A stretch of DNA of 64,000 bases from Tissierellia bacterium (GTDB taxonomy: Bacteria; Bacillota; Clostridia; Tissierellales; Tepidimicrobiaceae). Position numbers and translations under genes: made by a program. The notes beneath the pieces are model-generated. The model was not told where the DNA came from and made no database searches. It saw only the letters and a program-made list of their open reading frames with translations. Shown here piece by piece: positions 8,141-17,438 of the stretch; positions within the stretch are counted from its first letter, which is position 1; every line of letters starts with the position of its first letter. The stretch spans positions 45,760 through 109,759 of the forward strand of contig JAAYEM010000012.1 in the NCBI GenBank assembly GCA_012728725.1. The letters are read 5' to 3'.

Positions 8141-9094
8141 ATGGATATAACAGTATACAATGTCTATTCTAAATATCTGAAAGAGAGATTTGGGGAGAAG
8201 GTATACAAGCTTCCCATCAGCCTGCCCCTTACCTGCCCCAATAGGGATGGCTGTGTAGGTACTGGTGGCTGCATATTTTGTGGAGAAGAAGGGGGTTCTT
8301 TTGAAAACCTCCCCAATTTTATTCCTGTAAAGGAGCAGCTTATAAGGAATAAGGAATATATTGAAAAAAGGTATAAGGCGAAAAAGTTCATTTCCTATTT
8401 TCAAAATTTTACCAACACCTATTTGCCCTTGGAGAAGTTTAAAAGCTATATAGAGGAATCCATAATAGATGGAATAGTTGGAATTTCCATATCTACAAGG
8501 CCTGATGCCATAAATGATAGGTATTTGGACTTTTTAGCTCATATAAGGGATAAGTATAATTTAGAAATAACCATTGAACTAGGCCTTCAAACGGTAAATT
8601 ATCATACCTTAAAGAGGATAAATAGGGGGCATTCTTTGGCGGAATTTATAGATGGGGTAATCAGGAATAAGAATTATGGGATCAGGACCTGTGCCCATCT
8701 GATATTAAACCTTCCATGGGATAACATGGAGGATGTAATTGAAAATGCTAAAATACTATCTGCCTTAAGGGTAGAGGAAGTAAAACTTCATGCCCTATAC
8801 ATTGTAGCCAATACCCAATTGGGAAGGATGTACCAAAAAGGAGAGATCAGATTAATATCAAAGGAAGAATACCAGGAGAGGGTAATTACCTTTTTAGAAT
8901 ATTTACATGAGGATATAGTGGTTCAACGGATAATAGGCCGGGCTCCGGAAGAAAATACCCTATTTGTAAACTGGAATGAAAGCTGGTGGAAGATTAGGGA
9001 TGAGATAGTTGCCCAAATGGAGGAGAGAAAAACCAAACAGGGAATAAAGTGTGATTATCTAAATGGCAAAGCATTAAAAAGGTTTAATAATTAA
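8141..9094 (+). CDS. TIGR01212-family radical SAM protein (YhcC/YtqA-like)
   Basis: This 317-residue protein belongs to a widespread radical SAM family whose reaction is not firmly established. The N-terminal cluster motif is Cys32, Cys44 and Cys47 (TCPNRDG then GGCIFCG), the long-spaced variant typical of this family and of Elp3-like enzymes. The SAM-binding region includes GISISTRPDAI and LGLQTVNYHTLKRINRGH, and a conserved VKLHALYIV segment follows. Length is typical. The ATG is preceded by AAGGTGGAAG. It may share a transcript with the Cof phosphatase and ends at a strong terminator. Confidence 0.9.
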   Translation: MDITVYNVYSKYLKERFGEKVYKLPISLPLTCPNRDGCVGTGGCIFCGEEGGSFENLPNFIPVKEQLIRNKEYIEKRYKAKKFISYFQNFTNTYLPLEKFKSYIEESIIDGIVGISISTRPDAINDRYLDFLAHIRDKYNLEITIELGLQTVNYHTLKRINRGHSLAEFIDGVIRNKNYGIRTCAHLILNLPWDNMEDVIENAKILSALRVEEVKLHALYIVANTQLGRMYQKGEIRLISKEEYQERVITFLEYLHEDIVVQRIIGRAPEENTLFVNWNESWWKIRDEIVAQMEERKTKQGIKCDYLNGKALKRFNN

Positions 9095-9119
9095 AAGGCA
9101 GGTTTTAATCCTGCCTTTT
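9093..9119. terminator. Bidirectional terminator between convergent genes
   Basis: A perfect 10-bp stem, AAAAGGCAGG with its complement, and a 7-nt loop have A and T flanks on both sides. It serves the radical SAM gene and the convergent DUF1540 gene. Confidence 0.85.
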
Positions 9120-9128
9120 GTCTAGCTA

Positions 9129-9311
9129 TTATTGCATAGGGGGATGGCCTGGTTTAAAGGTAGCACAGTCGGTTTCTTCCGTAGTAGTTGCATTCCTAGG
9201 CTTTATCTCTATTTTAGCTGCAGTACAATGGTCTCCTTCTTTATAATATTGACAAGTATTAACAACACACTTTACTCCCTCAAGGGGTTGGTTAGTTTTA
9301 TCTACACCCAT
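9129..9311 (-). CDS. DUF1540 small cysteine protein
   Basis: This 60-residue protein matches the DUF1540 pattern: Cys15, Cys20 (KCVVNTCQYY), Cys29 (GDHCTAAKIEI) and Cys49 (TDCATFKP). The four conserved cysteines suggest a metal-binding fold. The family is common in spore-forming Firmicutes and its function is not established. The gene is monocistronic, convergent with the radical SAM gene, with an AAGGAG-type ribosome site before the ATG. Confidence 0.85.
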   Translation of the reverse strand: MGVDKTNQPLEGVKCVVNTCQYYKEGDHCTAAKIEIKPRNATTTEETDCATFKPGHPPMQ

Positions 9312-9439
9312 TACAATCTCCTTTCTATTTTTAATAATATATATACTTATTTTGTGTTTTTTTTATCTATTTATTCAGTATAAATTTCAATAATTAATTA
9401 CAAGGGATTACTATATAATATACTCATGGGAGAGATTTT

Positions 9440-10174
9440 ATGGATAAAATGGAAAGATTAGACAAAATATTATCAAACCTTGGCTATGGAAGCAGAAAGG
9501 ATATAAAAAAAATAATAAAAGAGGGCAGGGTTCAGGTAAATAAGGAAACCATTAGGGACAATTCTTTTAAGATAAATCCCTATAAGGATAAGATTGAATT
9601 AGATGGTGAGGAAATACAATATAGGAAATATATCTATATTATGATGAATAAACCAAAGGGACTTGTATCTTCTACCTATGATCCAGCTAATAGGACTGTC
9701 CTAGACTTAATAGATAGTAAATATTTGGCCTTCAGTCCCTTTCCCGTAGGAAGGCTGGATAAGGATACAGAGGGTTTGTTAATACTAAGTAATGATGGTA
9801 AACTAGCCCATGAACTGCTATCACCTAAAAAGGGTATAGAAAAAACCTATTATGTAGAGGTAGAGGGTTTTATAGACCAAAAGTATAAAAGTAAATTTTG
9901 CCAGGGGATTGTTTTAGACGATGGTTACAAGACCCTGCCTGCAAAACTTGAAATACTGGAGCAGGGTTTTTTCTCTAAAGCCCAATTAACCATTATGGAG
10001 GGAAAGTTCCACCAGGTGAAGAGGATGTTTCAAGCAATAGGTATGGAGGTAGTATACCTTAAAAGGATTTCCATGGGAGGATTGAAATTAGATGAAAGTC
10101 TAGGTCCAGGAGAATATAGGGAGTTGACGGAAGAAGAAATTCAATTATTAAAAGAAGAAAAATCAAATATATGA
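9440..10174 (+). CDS. RsuA/RluB-family pseudouridine synthase
   Basis: This 244-residue enzyme isomerises a specific uridine in rRNA. An N-terminal S4 RNA-binding domain (RLDKILSNLGYGSRKD, residues 6-21) precedes the catalytic domain. The catalytic Asp107 lies in the GRLDKDTEGL motif, and the C-terminal GKFHQVKRMF motif is the RsuA/RluB counterpart of the RluA His-Gln-Ile-Arg loop. Sequence alone does not decide between 16S U516 (RsuA) and 23S U2605 (RluB) specificity. A TATAAT at 9414-9419 is a plausible -10. The ATG has a GGGAGAG site. Confidence 0.9.
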   Translation: MDKMERLDKILSNLGYGSRKDIKKIIKEGRVQVNKETIRDNSFKINPYKDKIELDGEEIQYRKYIYIMMNKPKGLVSSTYDPANRTVLDLIDSKYLAFSPFPVGRLDKDTEGLLILSNDGKLAHELLSPKKGIEKTYYVEVEGFIDQKYKSKFCQGIVLDDGYKTLPAKLEILEQGFFSKAQLTIMEGKFHQVKRMFQAIGMEVVYLKRISMGGLKLDESLGPGEYRELTEEEIQLLKEEKSNI

Positions 10175-10223
10175 TATAATCTATATATCTTATAATAATT
10201 ATATATTTAGAAAGGTGTTACAA

Positions 10224-10775
10224 GTGCAACAGTATAAATCTAAAGGTATATTTGAAACTTTTTTTGACAACAGATCTTCCCTCATCATTCAGTATACTAA
10301 CGGAGACATTTCCAAAAAAGAGTTTTTAGAGTACAATTTTAATTTTGTACAGAAGATGAATGTAAAGCCTTTCAGTAAAATAGACAGTTTTGAAAAGGGA
10401 ATGTATAATTATCAATATTACAATGTACTGGCAAAGTATTATACTATGCTAGCTAGAGACATAAGAAGATCAAGGGAACATAATAAGTATTATATCTATT
10501 ATAAGAATATGGGAAAGGAGTTTTATCATAAAAAGGATAAGGCTATTTTACAATTATTAAAATATTTAGAGTTTAAAAATGTGGAAGCTTATTTTATCAA
10601 GGTTGAATCCAAATCTCTCCAGGATAAATTATATGAAATAGTATTATTAGATTATAAAGAAGCCATATTCCATTCTAAAAGCTACTGGTTATTAAAAATA
10701 TTAAGGGAGGAAGGGGTATTTATAGAGGGCAAGAAGAGGTCTTTAATTGAAGACTATGTCAATGAAAGATATTAG
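10224..10775 (+). CDS. Conserved clostridial protein of unknown function
   Basis: This 183-residue protein is soluble, basic and Tyr/Lys-rich, and predicted helical throughout (for example YYNVLAKYYTMLARDIRRS). There is no signal peptide, membrane segment or motif I can name. It may belong to a small clostridial DUF family, but I cannot confirm which. I place the start at the second GTG because AAAGGTG lies 5-10 nt upstream of it; the first GTG overlaps that site. It sits 40 nt after the pseudouridine synthase and ends inside a strong terminator. Confidence 0.65.
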   Translation: MQQYKSKGIFETFFDNRSSLIIQYTNGDISKKEFLEYNFNFVQKMNVKPFSKIDSFEKGMYNYQYYNVLAKYYTMLARDIRRSREHNKYYIYYKNMGKEFYHKKDKAILQLLKYLEFKNVEAYFIKVESKSLQDKLYEIVLLDYKEAIFHSKSYWLLKILREEGVFIEGKKRSLIEDYVNERY

Positions 10776-10805
10776 ATAGTAGCAAAATTGCTACTATCTT
10801 TTTTT
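10775..10805 (+). terminator. Strong intrinsic terminator
   Basis: A perfect 10-bp stem, GATAGTAGCA with its complement, closes a four-base loop and is followed by seven T. Its left arm includes the last base of the stop codon. Confidence 0.93.
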
Positions 10806-10883
10806 AATACTGGTAGGAAAGTCCCATATTTATAATAACTTAGATTAAAGACTTTCCACCACTACTTTCAACAAAAACTTTTA

Positions 10884-11447
10884 TTACTTGGTAAGTATTT
10901 TCAAAATATCTTCCATTGAAGAATTTTTCGCAATATCAAATTCCCCATATTTTAATTTAGTCTCCAATTTAAGCTCTATAGCTTTTTCAACAAACTCATT
11001 TTTATCCTTTACTAATCCATTAGACTCTAGAATTTCACCAATCTTTAAGGGTAAAGAACCAGCAGGTATTTTTATCTTAACTATATTATTTGAATCCTCT
11101 TCCTGATGGGAACTATTATCATCTATATTATTATCAGCATTATTATTTTCATTATTATCATAATTACTATCTATTTTACTATCATTTTCTTCTCCATCTA
11201 TATTTCCTTCACCATTTTGGTCTACATTATCTCTATCAGCATCAGATTCCTCATTTTCTGAAACTTCCTTGTCATTTTCCTCAATACTTGGTGGGGTTTG
11301 TCCCAGGGCATATATTGAATCCTTGCCTAACAAGCCGCCTATTTTCCAGTTGATAACTAGAGCCACTACTGCTATTACAAGGATCATGACTATGTAATCG
11401 GTACTGTCGTACAGGATGTCTTTTACTTTTTCCCAAAAACTTTTCAT
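10884..11447 (-). CDS. Membrane-anchored protein with MltG/YceG-like N-terminal module only
   Basis: This 187-residue protein starts with MKSFWEKVKDIL and has one transmembrane helix (about residues 18-38). A linker of some 80 residues made almost wholly of Asp, Glu, Asn and Ser follows. The outer C-terminal module (about 125-187) reads like the LysM-like N-terminal part of MltG: IPAGSLPLKIGEILESNGL, a phenylalanine-containing helix, LKYGEFDI and EDILKILTK. The catalytic lytic transglycosylase domain of MltG is absent, so a role in binding or scaffolding peptidoglycan is plausible but unproven. I moved the start to the ATG with an AGGTGG site; the upstream in-frame ATG lacks one. Confidence 0.75.
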   Translation of the reverse strand: MKSFWEKVKDILYDSTDYIVMILVIAVVALVINWKIGGLLGKDSIYALGQTPPSIEENDKEVSENEESDADRDNVDQNGEGNIDGEENDSKIDSNYDNNENNNADNNIDDNSSHQEEDSNNIVKIKIPAGSLPLKIGEILESNGLVKDKNEFVEKAIELKLETKLKYGEFDIAKNSSMEDILKILTK

Positions 11448-11562
11448 AAGGCCACCTCGCAATATATCAATAGGATAATGAAGATTTAACATTTACATTG
11501 TGTATAATATAATTATAGCTAACATAATTATAACACAATAATAAAGAAAAGGTGATAAAAGT

Positions 11563-12537
11563 TTGAAAGAGTTAAATATTAGTAAAAATGATAGTGGCCA
11601 GCGCCTAGATAGGTTTTTGAAAAAATACCTATCTGAAGCCCCTCAGAGTTTTATTTATAAGATGATAAGGAAAAAAAATATCAAAGTAAATGGCAAAAAG
11701 GCTAAACCAGATACTATAATCCTTGAAGGGGATACCATCCACTTGTATTTGGCAGATGAGACCATAGAAAAGTTTAGGCCTAAACCTGGTGTAGTGAAAA
11801 GCAGACTGGTTCCCAATATAATATATGAAGACGATAATATAATATTGATAAACAAGCCGGTAGGCATCTTATCCCATTCAGCTAACAAGGAATATGGAAA
11901 CAATATAGTAGATAGCATGATCCATTATCTGGTTGAAAAGGGAGAATACAATCCAAGGATTGAAAAAACCTTTACTCCGGCTATCTGCAACCGATTGGAT
12001 AGAAATACTAGTGGCATTATTATAGGGGCTAAAAACTATGAATCCCTGAAGGCAATAAATGATGCCATTAAAAGGAGGAAGGTTAAAAGGTATTACAAAA
12101 CCATAGTGAAGGGGATAGTAAGGGAAGATCAAATCATAGAAGGCTATTTGGTAAAGGATGAAAATATCAACAGGGTAAAGGTTGTAAACAGGGAAAAGGA
12201 AGATTCAAAGAAGATTATAACCCATATAAGGGTTTTAGATACTTCCTCATCTTATTCCCTGTTGGAAGTGGAATTGATTACAGGTAGGACCCATCAGATT
12301 AGGGCCCATCTAGCCTCTAAAGGGTATCCAATAATTGGGGATAACAAGTATGGAGATAAAAAGGTTAACAAGTATTTTAGAGAAGAATATAATTTAGAGA
12401 GCCAGTTTCTCCACGGTTACAGGATAGTTTTTTTAGAAATAGGTGAAGCCTTTAAATATTTAGAGGGCAAGGAATTTACGGCCAAATTAGGTGAAAAATT
12501 TTCAAATATTGAGAGGGATCTGTTTAATAGAAATTAA
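11563..12537 (+). CDS. RluA-family pseudouridine synthase (RluC/RluD type)
   Basis: This 324-residue rRNA pseudouridine synthase has an S4 domain at residues 13-60 (QRLDRFLKKYL, KKNIKVNGKK), as in RluC and RluD. The catalytic Asp146 is in NRLDRNTSGI and the GRTHQIRAHL motif follows later. The start is TTG, eight bases after AAAGGTGAT; no better ATG exists. It lies 14 nt upstream of the kinase gene, and a third gene (glutaminase) follows with a similar gap, suggesting one operon. Confidence 0.9.
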   Translation: MKELNISKNDSGQRLDRFLKKYLSEAPQSFIYKMIRKKNIKVNGKKAKPDTIILEGDTIHLYLADETIEKFRPKPGVVKSRLVPNIIYEDDNIILINKPVGILSHSANKEYGNNIVDSMIHYLVEKGEYNPRIEKTFTPAICNRLDRNTSGIIIGAKNYESLKAINDAIKRRKVKRYYKTIVKGIVREDQIIEGYLVKDENINRVKVVNREKEDSKKIITHIRVLDTSSSYSLLEVELITGRTHQIRAHLASKGYPIIGDNKYGDKKVNKYFREEYNLESQFLHGYRIVFLEIGEAFKYLEGKEFTAKLGEKFSNIERDLFNRN

Positions 12538-12551
12538 ATGGGGGGATTTTG

Positions 12552-14216
12552 ATGACTGATAATATAAGGGTATATGTGGAAGGTTTTGGGGAAATGTCTG
12601 TAGATAGAGGTTCTACATTAGAAGAATTATCAAAACTGATATATAAAGAGGATTACAAAAAATATCTAGGAGCAAGGGTGAATAATGAAATATACCACCT
12701 CCATAAGAAGGTAAAGGAAGATATGCATATAAAATTTCTAACTTTGAAGGACAAAGATGGCTATAAGATATACGTTAGGACCATATCCGCCGTATTTATT
12801 ATGGCATGCAGGAAGGTTTTCCCGGAGTATACAGTGGTAATAGAACACTCCTTGGGCAAGGGAATCTATGTGGAATTAGAGGAAGAAAAGTCCATCAGCT
12901 TTAGCGACATAGAAAAAATAAAGGGGGAGATGAAAAAGATTATTGAAGGGGACATCCCTATAATCAGGAAAAAGGTACCTACCCAAGAAGCCCTTCAATT
13001 ATTTGAAATATATAAGCACCATGACAAGATAAGGCTCCACAATACTTTAGATAATGAGGAGATACAAATATATGAAATTGGAGATTATGTAGATGCTTTC
13101 CATGGCTACCTAGCCCCTTCCACCGGCTATGTTGATGTATTCGACCTAAAATACTATTATCCAGGAGCCATTATACTAATCCCTATCAACGATAGCAGCA
13201 ATGGATTGCCCCAGTTCAAAGAGCAGAAAAAATTGGCTAAAGTATTTGAGGAGGCCAGCCAATGGGCTAAAATACTGGATTTATCTTATCTAGGCTCCTT
13301 AAATGAAAAGATACTCAATAATGATGTAGATGAGGTTATAAGGGTATCTGAAGCCTTACACGAAAAGAAGATTGCACAGATTGCAGATATGATTTGCCAG
13401 GACGATGATATTAATATTATACTAATAGCCGGTCCCTCCTCATCGGGTAAGACTACTTTTGCTCAGAGATTGGCAGTCCATTTAAAGGTAAATGGAAAAA
13501 GGCCTATAGCCATTTCTGTAGACGATTACTTTGTGGATAGGGAGAAAACCCCCTTAAATGAAAGGGGAGAATACGATTTTGAATCCATAGAGGCGGTAGA
13601 TTTAAAAAGGCTCAATGAGGATCTGGTAAGGCTCCTGGAAGGGGAGGAAATAGAACTGCCTAAATACAATTTTATTACTGGAAAGAGTGAGCAGTCTGGA
13701 ATAAGGATTAGGGTGGATAAGGACCATCCAATTATAGTGGAAGGTATCCATGGATTAAATCCACGACTTACCACCTATATACCTGAAAAGAATAAATTTA
13801 AGATATATATTTCCGCCTTAACCCAGTTAAATATTGATGCCCATAATAGGATTTCCACAACGGATACCAGGCTTATTAGAAGGATAGTTAGGGATAATAA
13901 ATATAGGGGAAACGATGTGTTCAAAACCTTTGAATTATGGCAAGGGGTAAGGGAAGGGGAAGAGGAGAATATATTTCCATTCCAGGAAGAGGCGGATGTA
14001 ATGTTTGATTCAGCCCTAGTTTATGAATTATCCGTCCTAAAAAAATATGTAGTTCCCCTTCTTGAACAGGTAGATAGCAGCTGTATCTATTATTCCGAGT
14101 CTAAAAGGCTGTTAAGGTTTTTAAGTTACTTCCTAGACATAGAAGATGAAAGATGTATACCACCTAATTCAATTTTGAGGGAATTTATAGGTGGTTCAGG
14201 TTTTGATATCCATTAG
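12552..14216 (+). CDS. TGS-domain uridine/nucleoside kinase
   Basis: This 554-residue fusion combines threonyl-tRNA-synthetase-like N-terminal modules with a uridine-kinase domain. Residues 1-65 resemble a TGS domain. Residues 75-200 resemble the SAD-type second domain of ThrRS (HDKIRLHN, DYVDAFHGYLAPSTGY). From about 285 on it is a P-loop kinase: AGPSSSGKTT (294-302) and SVDDYFVDREKTP. Such proteins are common in Clostridia and are annotated as nucleoside kinases; the role of the tRNA-synthetase-like part is not known. The ATG directly follows a TTG and a GGGGGA site. Confidence 0.88.
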   Translation: MTDNIRVYVEGFGEMSVDRGSTLEELSKLIYKEDYKKYLGARVNNEIYHLHKKVKEDMHIKFLTLKDKDGYKIYVRTISAVFIMACRKVFPEYTVVIEHSLGKGIYVELEEEKSISFSDIEKIKGEMKKIIEGDIPIIRKKVPTQEALQLFEIYKHHDKIRLHNTLDNEEIQIYEIGDYVDAFHGYLAPSTGYVDVFDLKYYYPGAIILIPINDSSNGLPQFKEQKKLAKVFEEASQWAKILDLSYLGSLNEKILNNDVDEVIRVSEALHEKKIAQIADMICQDDDINIILIAGPSSSGKTTFAQRLAVHLKVNGKRPIAISVDDYFVDREKTPLNERGEYDFESIEAVDLKRLNEDLVRLLEGEEIELPKYNFITGKSEQSGIRIRVDKDHPIIVEGIHGLNPRLTTYIPEKNKFKIYISALTQLNIDAHNRISTTDTRLIRRIVRDNKYRGNDVFKTFELWQGVREGEEENIFPFQEEADVMFDSALVYELSVLKKYVVPLLEQVDSSCIYYSESKRLLRFLSYFLDIEDERCIPPNSILREFIGGSGFDIH

Positions 14217-14230
14217 ATGGAGGAGAGATT

Positions 14231-15148
14231 ATGGAGAAATTACTAGATAGATTAATAGAAAAAAACAGATATTTGACCCAATTTGGCCAGGTGGCCAATT
14301 ATATACCTGCACTAGAAAAAGCAAATCCTGAAGACATAGGCATTTGCCTTATAGATGGAAAGGGTAAGCAATACTGTAGCGGAGCCTACCATAAAAAGTT
14401 TTCAATCCAAAGTATATCCAAGGTAATAGCCCTTATGGTAGCCCTAATGGATAATGGGGAAGAGGGGGTATTTAAAAGGGTGGGGATGGAGCCCACCGAT
14501 GAGCCCTTCAACTCCTTTTACAAATTAGACCTTCCCCAGGGAGAAAAACCCGCCAATCCCATGATCAATTCTGGGGCCATAGTGACCACATCCTTGATAA
14601 AGGGGGAGGGGGAGGAAAAGGTCAATAGGTTAATTTATATATTGAGGAAGATCACCTCTAATCATGATATTACCTATAATGAAGAAGTGTTTTTATCAGA
14701 AAAGGAAACAGGTCATAAGAATAGGGCCATAGCCTACCTTTTAAAGAATAAGGGGCTACTAGAAGGGGAGGTGGAAGAGGTACTAGATGCCTATTTTAAG
14801 CAATGTTCCATAGAAATGGATTGTCGAGATCTTGCTAAGGTAGGCTGGTTTTTAGCCAATAAGGGGAGGATTTTAAAAAGCAAAGAACAAGTATGCAGCG
14901 AGGAGATAATAACCACCATTTTGGCCATAATGACCACCTGCGGCATGTACAATTTTAGCGGTGAATATGCAGTCAGGGTAGGGATACCCTCCAAATCCGG
15001 TGTAGCAGGAGGAATACTGGCTGCAGCAGTTAATGGAATGGGGATAGGGGTATACGGTCCCGCCTTAGACCAATATGGAAACTCAATTGCAGGATATGGA
15101 ATACTTAAGGATTTGTCTAAGGAATTAAATTTAAATATATTTTATTAG
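14231..15148 (+). CDS. glsA: Glutaminase A
   Basis: This 305-residue enzyme hydrolyses L-glutamine to glutamate and ammonia in the cytoplasm. It has the beta-lactamase-like fold of GlsA with the catalytic SxxK pair at Ser61 and Lys64 (FSIQSISKV), and the family motifs NPMINSGAI, NRAIAYLLKN, CGMYNFSGEYA and SKSGVAGGI. Length is normal. It lies 14 nt after the kinase and is the last gene of that operon. Ammonia release is of interest given the glutaminase-deficient cobalamin amidases elsewhere in the window, though no physical link is shown. Confidence 0.95.
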   Translation: MEKLLDRLIEKNRYLTQFGQVANYIPALEKANPEDIGICLIDGKGKQYCSGAYHKKFSIQSISKVIALMVALMDNGEEGVFKRVGMEPTDEPFNSFYKLDLPQGEKPANPMINSGAIVTTSLIKGEGEEKVNRLIYILRKITSNHDITYNEEVFLSEKETGHKNRAIAYLLKNKGLLEGEVEEVLDAYFKQCSIEMDCRDLAKVGWFLANKGRILKSKEQVCSEEIITTILAIMTTCGMYNFSGEYAVRVGIPSKSGVAGGILAAAVNGMGIGVYGPALDQYGNSIAGYGILKDLSKELNLNIFY

Positions 15149-15200
15149 TCTGGACCCTATTTATAGATTTATTATGGGAATAAATAATTTAAATACCGGG

Positions 15201-15239
15201 AAAATTTAGATAGGGGATTTCAACCCTATCTAAATTTTT
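15201..15239 (+). terminator. Strong terminator after glsA
   Basis: A perfect 15-bp stem, AAAATTTAGATAGGG with its complement, has an 8-nt loop and a T run. The nagZ ribosome site begins just beyond it. Confidence 0.9.
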
Positions 15240-15255
15240 AGGAGGAGAGACTCAC

Positions 15256-16503
15256 ATGAAAAAAAGAACATTTATAATAATATCCATAGGAATACTATTT
15301 ATTTTATCAAGCTGTATATCTAAACCAGATAAGGATTTAGATATGGGGAAAAATCATATACAAAATCCTACAGAAGAAAATTTAGAAGAAACAGAAGAAG
15401 TAGATGAAGTAGAGGAACTTATAAAAAGCATGACCTTGGATGAAAAGATTGGCCAGCTTTTTATATTGGGATTAAACGGAACAGAAATAGATGACCATAT
15501 TATAAATATGATTGAAAAAAATCATATAGGGGGCCTTATATTGTTTAAGTATAATATTTCCCATGAAAAACAGGCTGTTGAGCTACTTAATTCCTTGAAA
15601 AAGGCCAATAGGTCCAACCCTGTCCCCTTATTTTTGTCCATAGACGAGGAAGGGGGCAGGGTTACCAGGCTCCCTAGTTCCTTTCATAAATTACCAGAAG
15701 CTAAAAGGATTGGAGATATAAATGATAGAACAATCTCCTTGGAATATGGTAGAATATTAGGAGAAAGAGTAAAATCCCTAGGTTTTAACATGAATTTTGC
15801 CCCAGTATTAGATATAAATTCCAATCCTCAAAATCCCGTTATAGGGGATAGGGCCTTTGGTTCCAATATAGAAAGGGTAGTAGATAATGGTTTACAGGTG
15901 ATGGAGGGGATAAAATCCAATAATGTAATACCGGTGGTTAAGCATTTCCCCGGCCATGGAGACACCAGTATGGATTCCCATATAGATATTCCCCTAGTAG
16001 ATAAGGATATGAAAGAGCTGGAGGAATTGGAACTGGTACCCTTTGTTGAGGCTATAAAAAATGGAGCAGATGGGATAATGGTAGGCCATATCCTCTTTCC
16101 CCAAATAGATAAGGATTACCCTGCCACCCTTTCCTATGAGATAATAAATAGCTTGCTCAGGGAAAAATTATCCTATGATGGGGTGGTATTTTCCGACGAT
16201 ATGACCATGGGAGCAATAGTTAAGAACTATAGCCTAGGGGAGGCAGCGGTGAAATTTTTGAAGGCAGGAGGAGACATACTATTAATATGCCATGGCTATG
16301 AAAACCAAATAGAGGTTTTAAATAGGGTAAAGGAGGAAATCCATAAGGGAAGTATTAGTGAAGAGGAACTGGATGAGAAGGTATACAGGATTATAAAGTT
16401 AAAAGAAAAGTATGATATAAAAGACTGGCTGATAGAATCTGTAGACTTGGAAGAAATCAACTCTAGAACTATGAAACTTTTGAATGAAATTGATAGTAGA
16501 TAG
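15256..16503 (+). CDS. nagZ: Glycoside hydrolase family 3 beta-N-acetylhexosaminidase, lipoprotein
   Basis: This 415-residue lipoprotein has signal peptide residues 1-20 ending in the lipobox LSSC and an acidic Glu-rich spacer. The GH3 barrel follows, with LSIDEEGGRVTRLP, the NagZ signature KHFPGHGDTSMDSH and FSDDMTMGAI. It would remove GlcNAc from peptidoglycan fragments outside the membrane, as Bacillus NagZ does. There is no C-terminal second GH3 domain. The neighbouring ROK sugar kinase, 24 nt downstream, fits a cell-wall sugar recovery role. Confidence 0.92.
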   Translation: MKKRTFIIISIGILFILSSCISKPDKDLDMGKNHIQNPTEENLEETEEVDEVEELIKSMTLDEKIGQLFILGLNGTEIDDHIINMIEKNHIGGLILFKYNISHEKQAVELLNSLKKANRSNPVPLFLSIDEEGGRVTRLPSSFHKLPEAKRIGDINDRTISLEYGRILGERVKSLGFNMNFAPVLDINSNPQNPVIGDRAFGSNIERVVDNGLQVMEGIKSNNVIPVVKHFPGHGDTSMDSHIDIPLVDKDMKELEELELVPFVEAIKNGADGIMVGHILFPQIDKDYPATLSYEIINSLLREKLSYDGVVFSDDMTMGAIVKNYSLGEAAVKFLKAGGDILLICHGYENQIEVLNRVKEEIHKGSISEEELDEKVYRIIKLKEKYDIKDWLIESVDLEEINSRTMKLLNEIDSR

Positions 16504-16527
16504 GTAAGGATTATTAAGGAGGATCTT

Positions 16528-17424
16528 ATGAGAAAGGCAATAGGTATTGATCTAGGCGGTACTAATATCTGTGGCGGACTTGTGGATGAGGGAGGTAATA
16601 TCCTTAAAAGGGCAAGTAAAAGGACGGGGACAGGGGGCAGGAGGGTAGTTCTAGAGAAAATAGCAGACATTATTAATGAGCTAATGGAAGGGGAACCCAT
16701 AGAGGGAGTAGGCATAGGTTCTCCTGGATTTATAGATGTAGAAGGGGGACAGGTACTGTCCAATGGTGGCAATATTAAGGGATGGGCATATACAAAGATT
16801 AGGGAGGAATTATATTTAGTATTCAAACATTTGCCCGTATTTATAGAAAATGATGCCAATGTGGCAGCTATATGTGAGGAATGGCTAGGGGCAGCCAAAG
16901 GAATGGACAACTTTGTCATGCTAACCTTAGGCACTGGTGTAGGTGGGGCAATCTATTCAAAGAAGCTAGGCCTATGGCATGGCAGTAACTATCAAGGGGG
17001 GGAGCTAGGGCACACCATTCTATATCCCAATGGAAGACCATGTATCTGTGGTCAAAGGGGTTGCGTGGAAAGATATGTATCTGGTTTGGCTGTAGAAAGG
17101 AACTATCTTGAATTAACGGGGGAAAGGCTGAGGGGAGAGGAAATATTCAAAAATAGCCTTAGCCAGCCAAAGTGTAAAGAGGTAGTCCACAGATTTGCTA
17201 TGGATTTAGCTATCCTTTTAATTACCTTAAAAAACATGCTGGATCCTGCCGGTATTGTAATAGGTGGCGGTGTAATCAATTCCAGATACTACTGGTGGGA
17301 TTTAATGATAGACCATTATGAAAGAAACTGTAACAACCCTACAGGAACTACAATTGTACCAGCTAAATTTTTGAATGATTCAGGGATAATTGGGGCTGCA
17401 AAATTGGTGTTTGATAGGGTATAG
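16528..17424 (+). CDS. ROK-family sugar kinase
   Basis: This 298-residue ATP-dependent sugar kinase has N-terminal phosphate-1 motif IGIDLGGTNICGGL, the sugar-binding segment IENDANVAA and the ROK zinc motif CICGQRGCVE. TLGTGVGGAI and IVIGGGV are adenosine-binding segments. Glucose is the most common substrate in this family. The position directly after nagZ suggests GlcNAc or a related amino sugar, but this is context only. The ATG follows AAGGAGG. addB begins 14 nt downstream. Confidence 0.88.
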   Translation: MRKAIGIDLGGTNICGGLVDEGGNILKRASKRTGTGGRRVVLEKIADIINELMEGEPIEGVGIGSPGFIDVEGGQVLSNGGNIKGWAYTKIREELYLVFKHLPVFIENDANVAAICEEWLGAAKGMDNFVMLTLGTGVGGAIYSKKLGLWHGSNYQGGELGHTILYPNGRPCICGQRGCVERYVSGLAVERNYLELTGERLRGEEIFKNSLSQPKCKEVVHRFAMDLAILLITLKNMLDPAGIVIGGGVINSRYYWWDLMIDHYERNCNNPTGTTIVPAKFLNDSGIIGAAKLVFDRV

Positions 17425-17438
17425 AGGAGGATTTAGCC

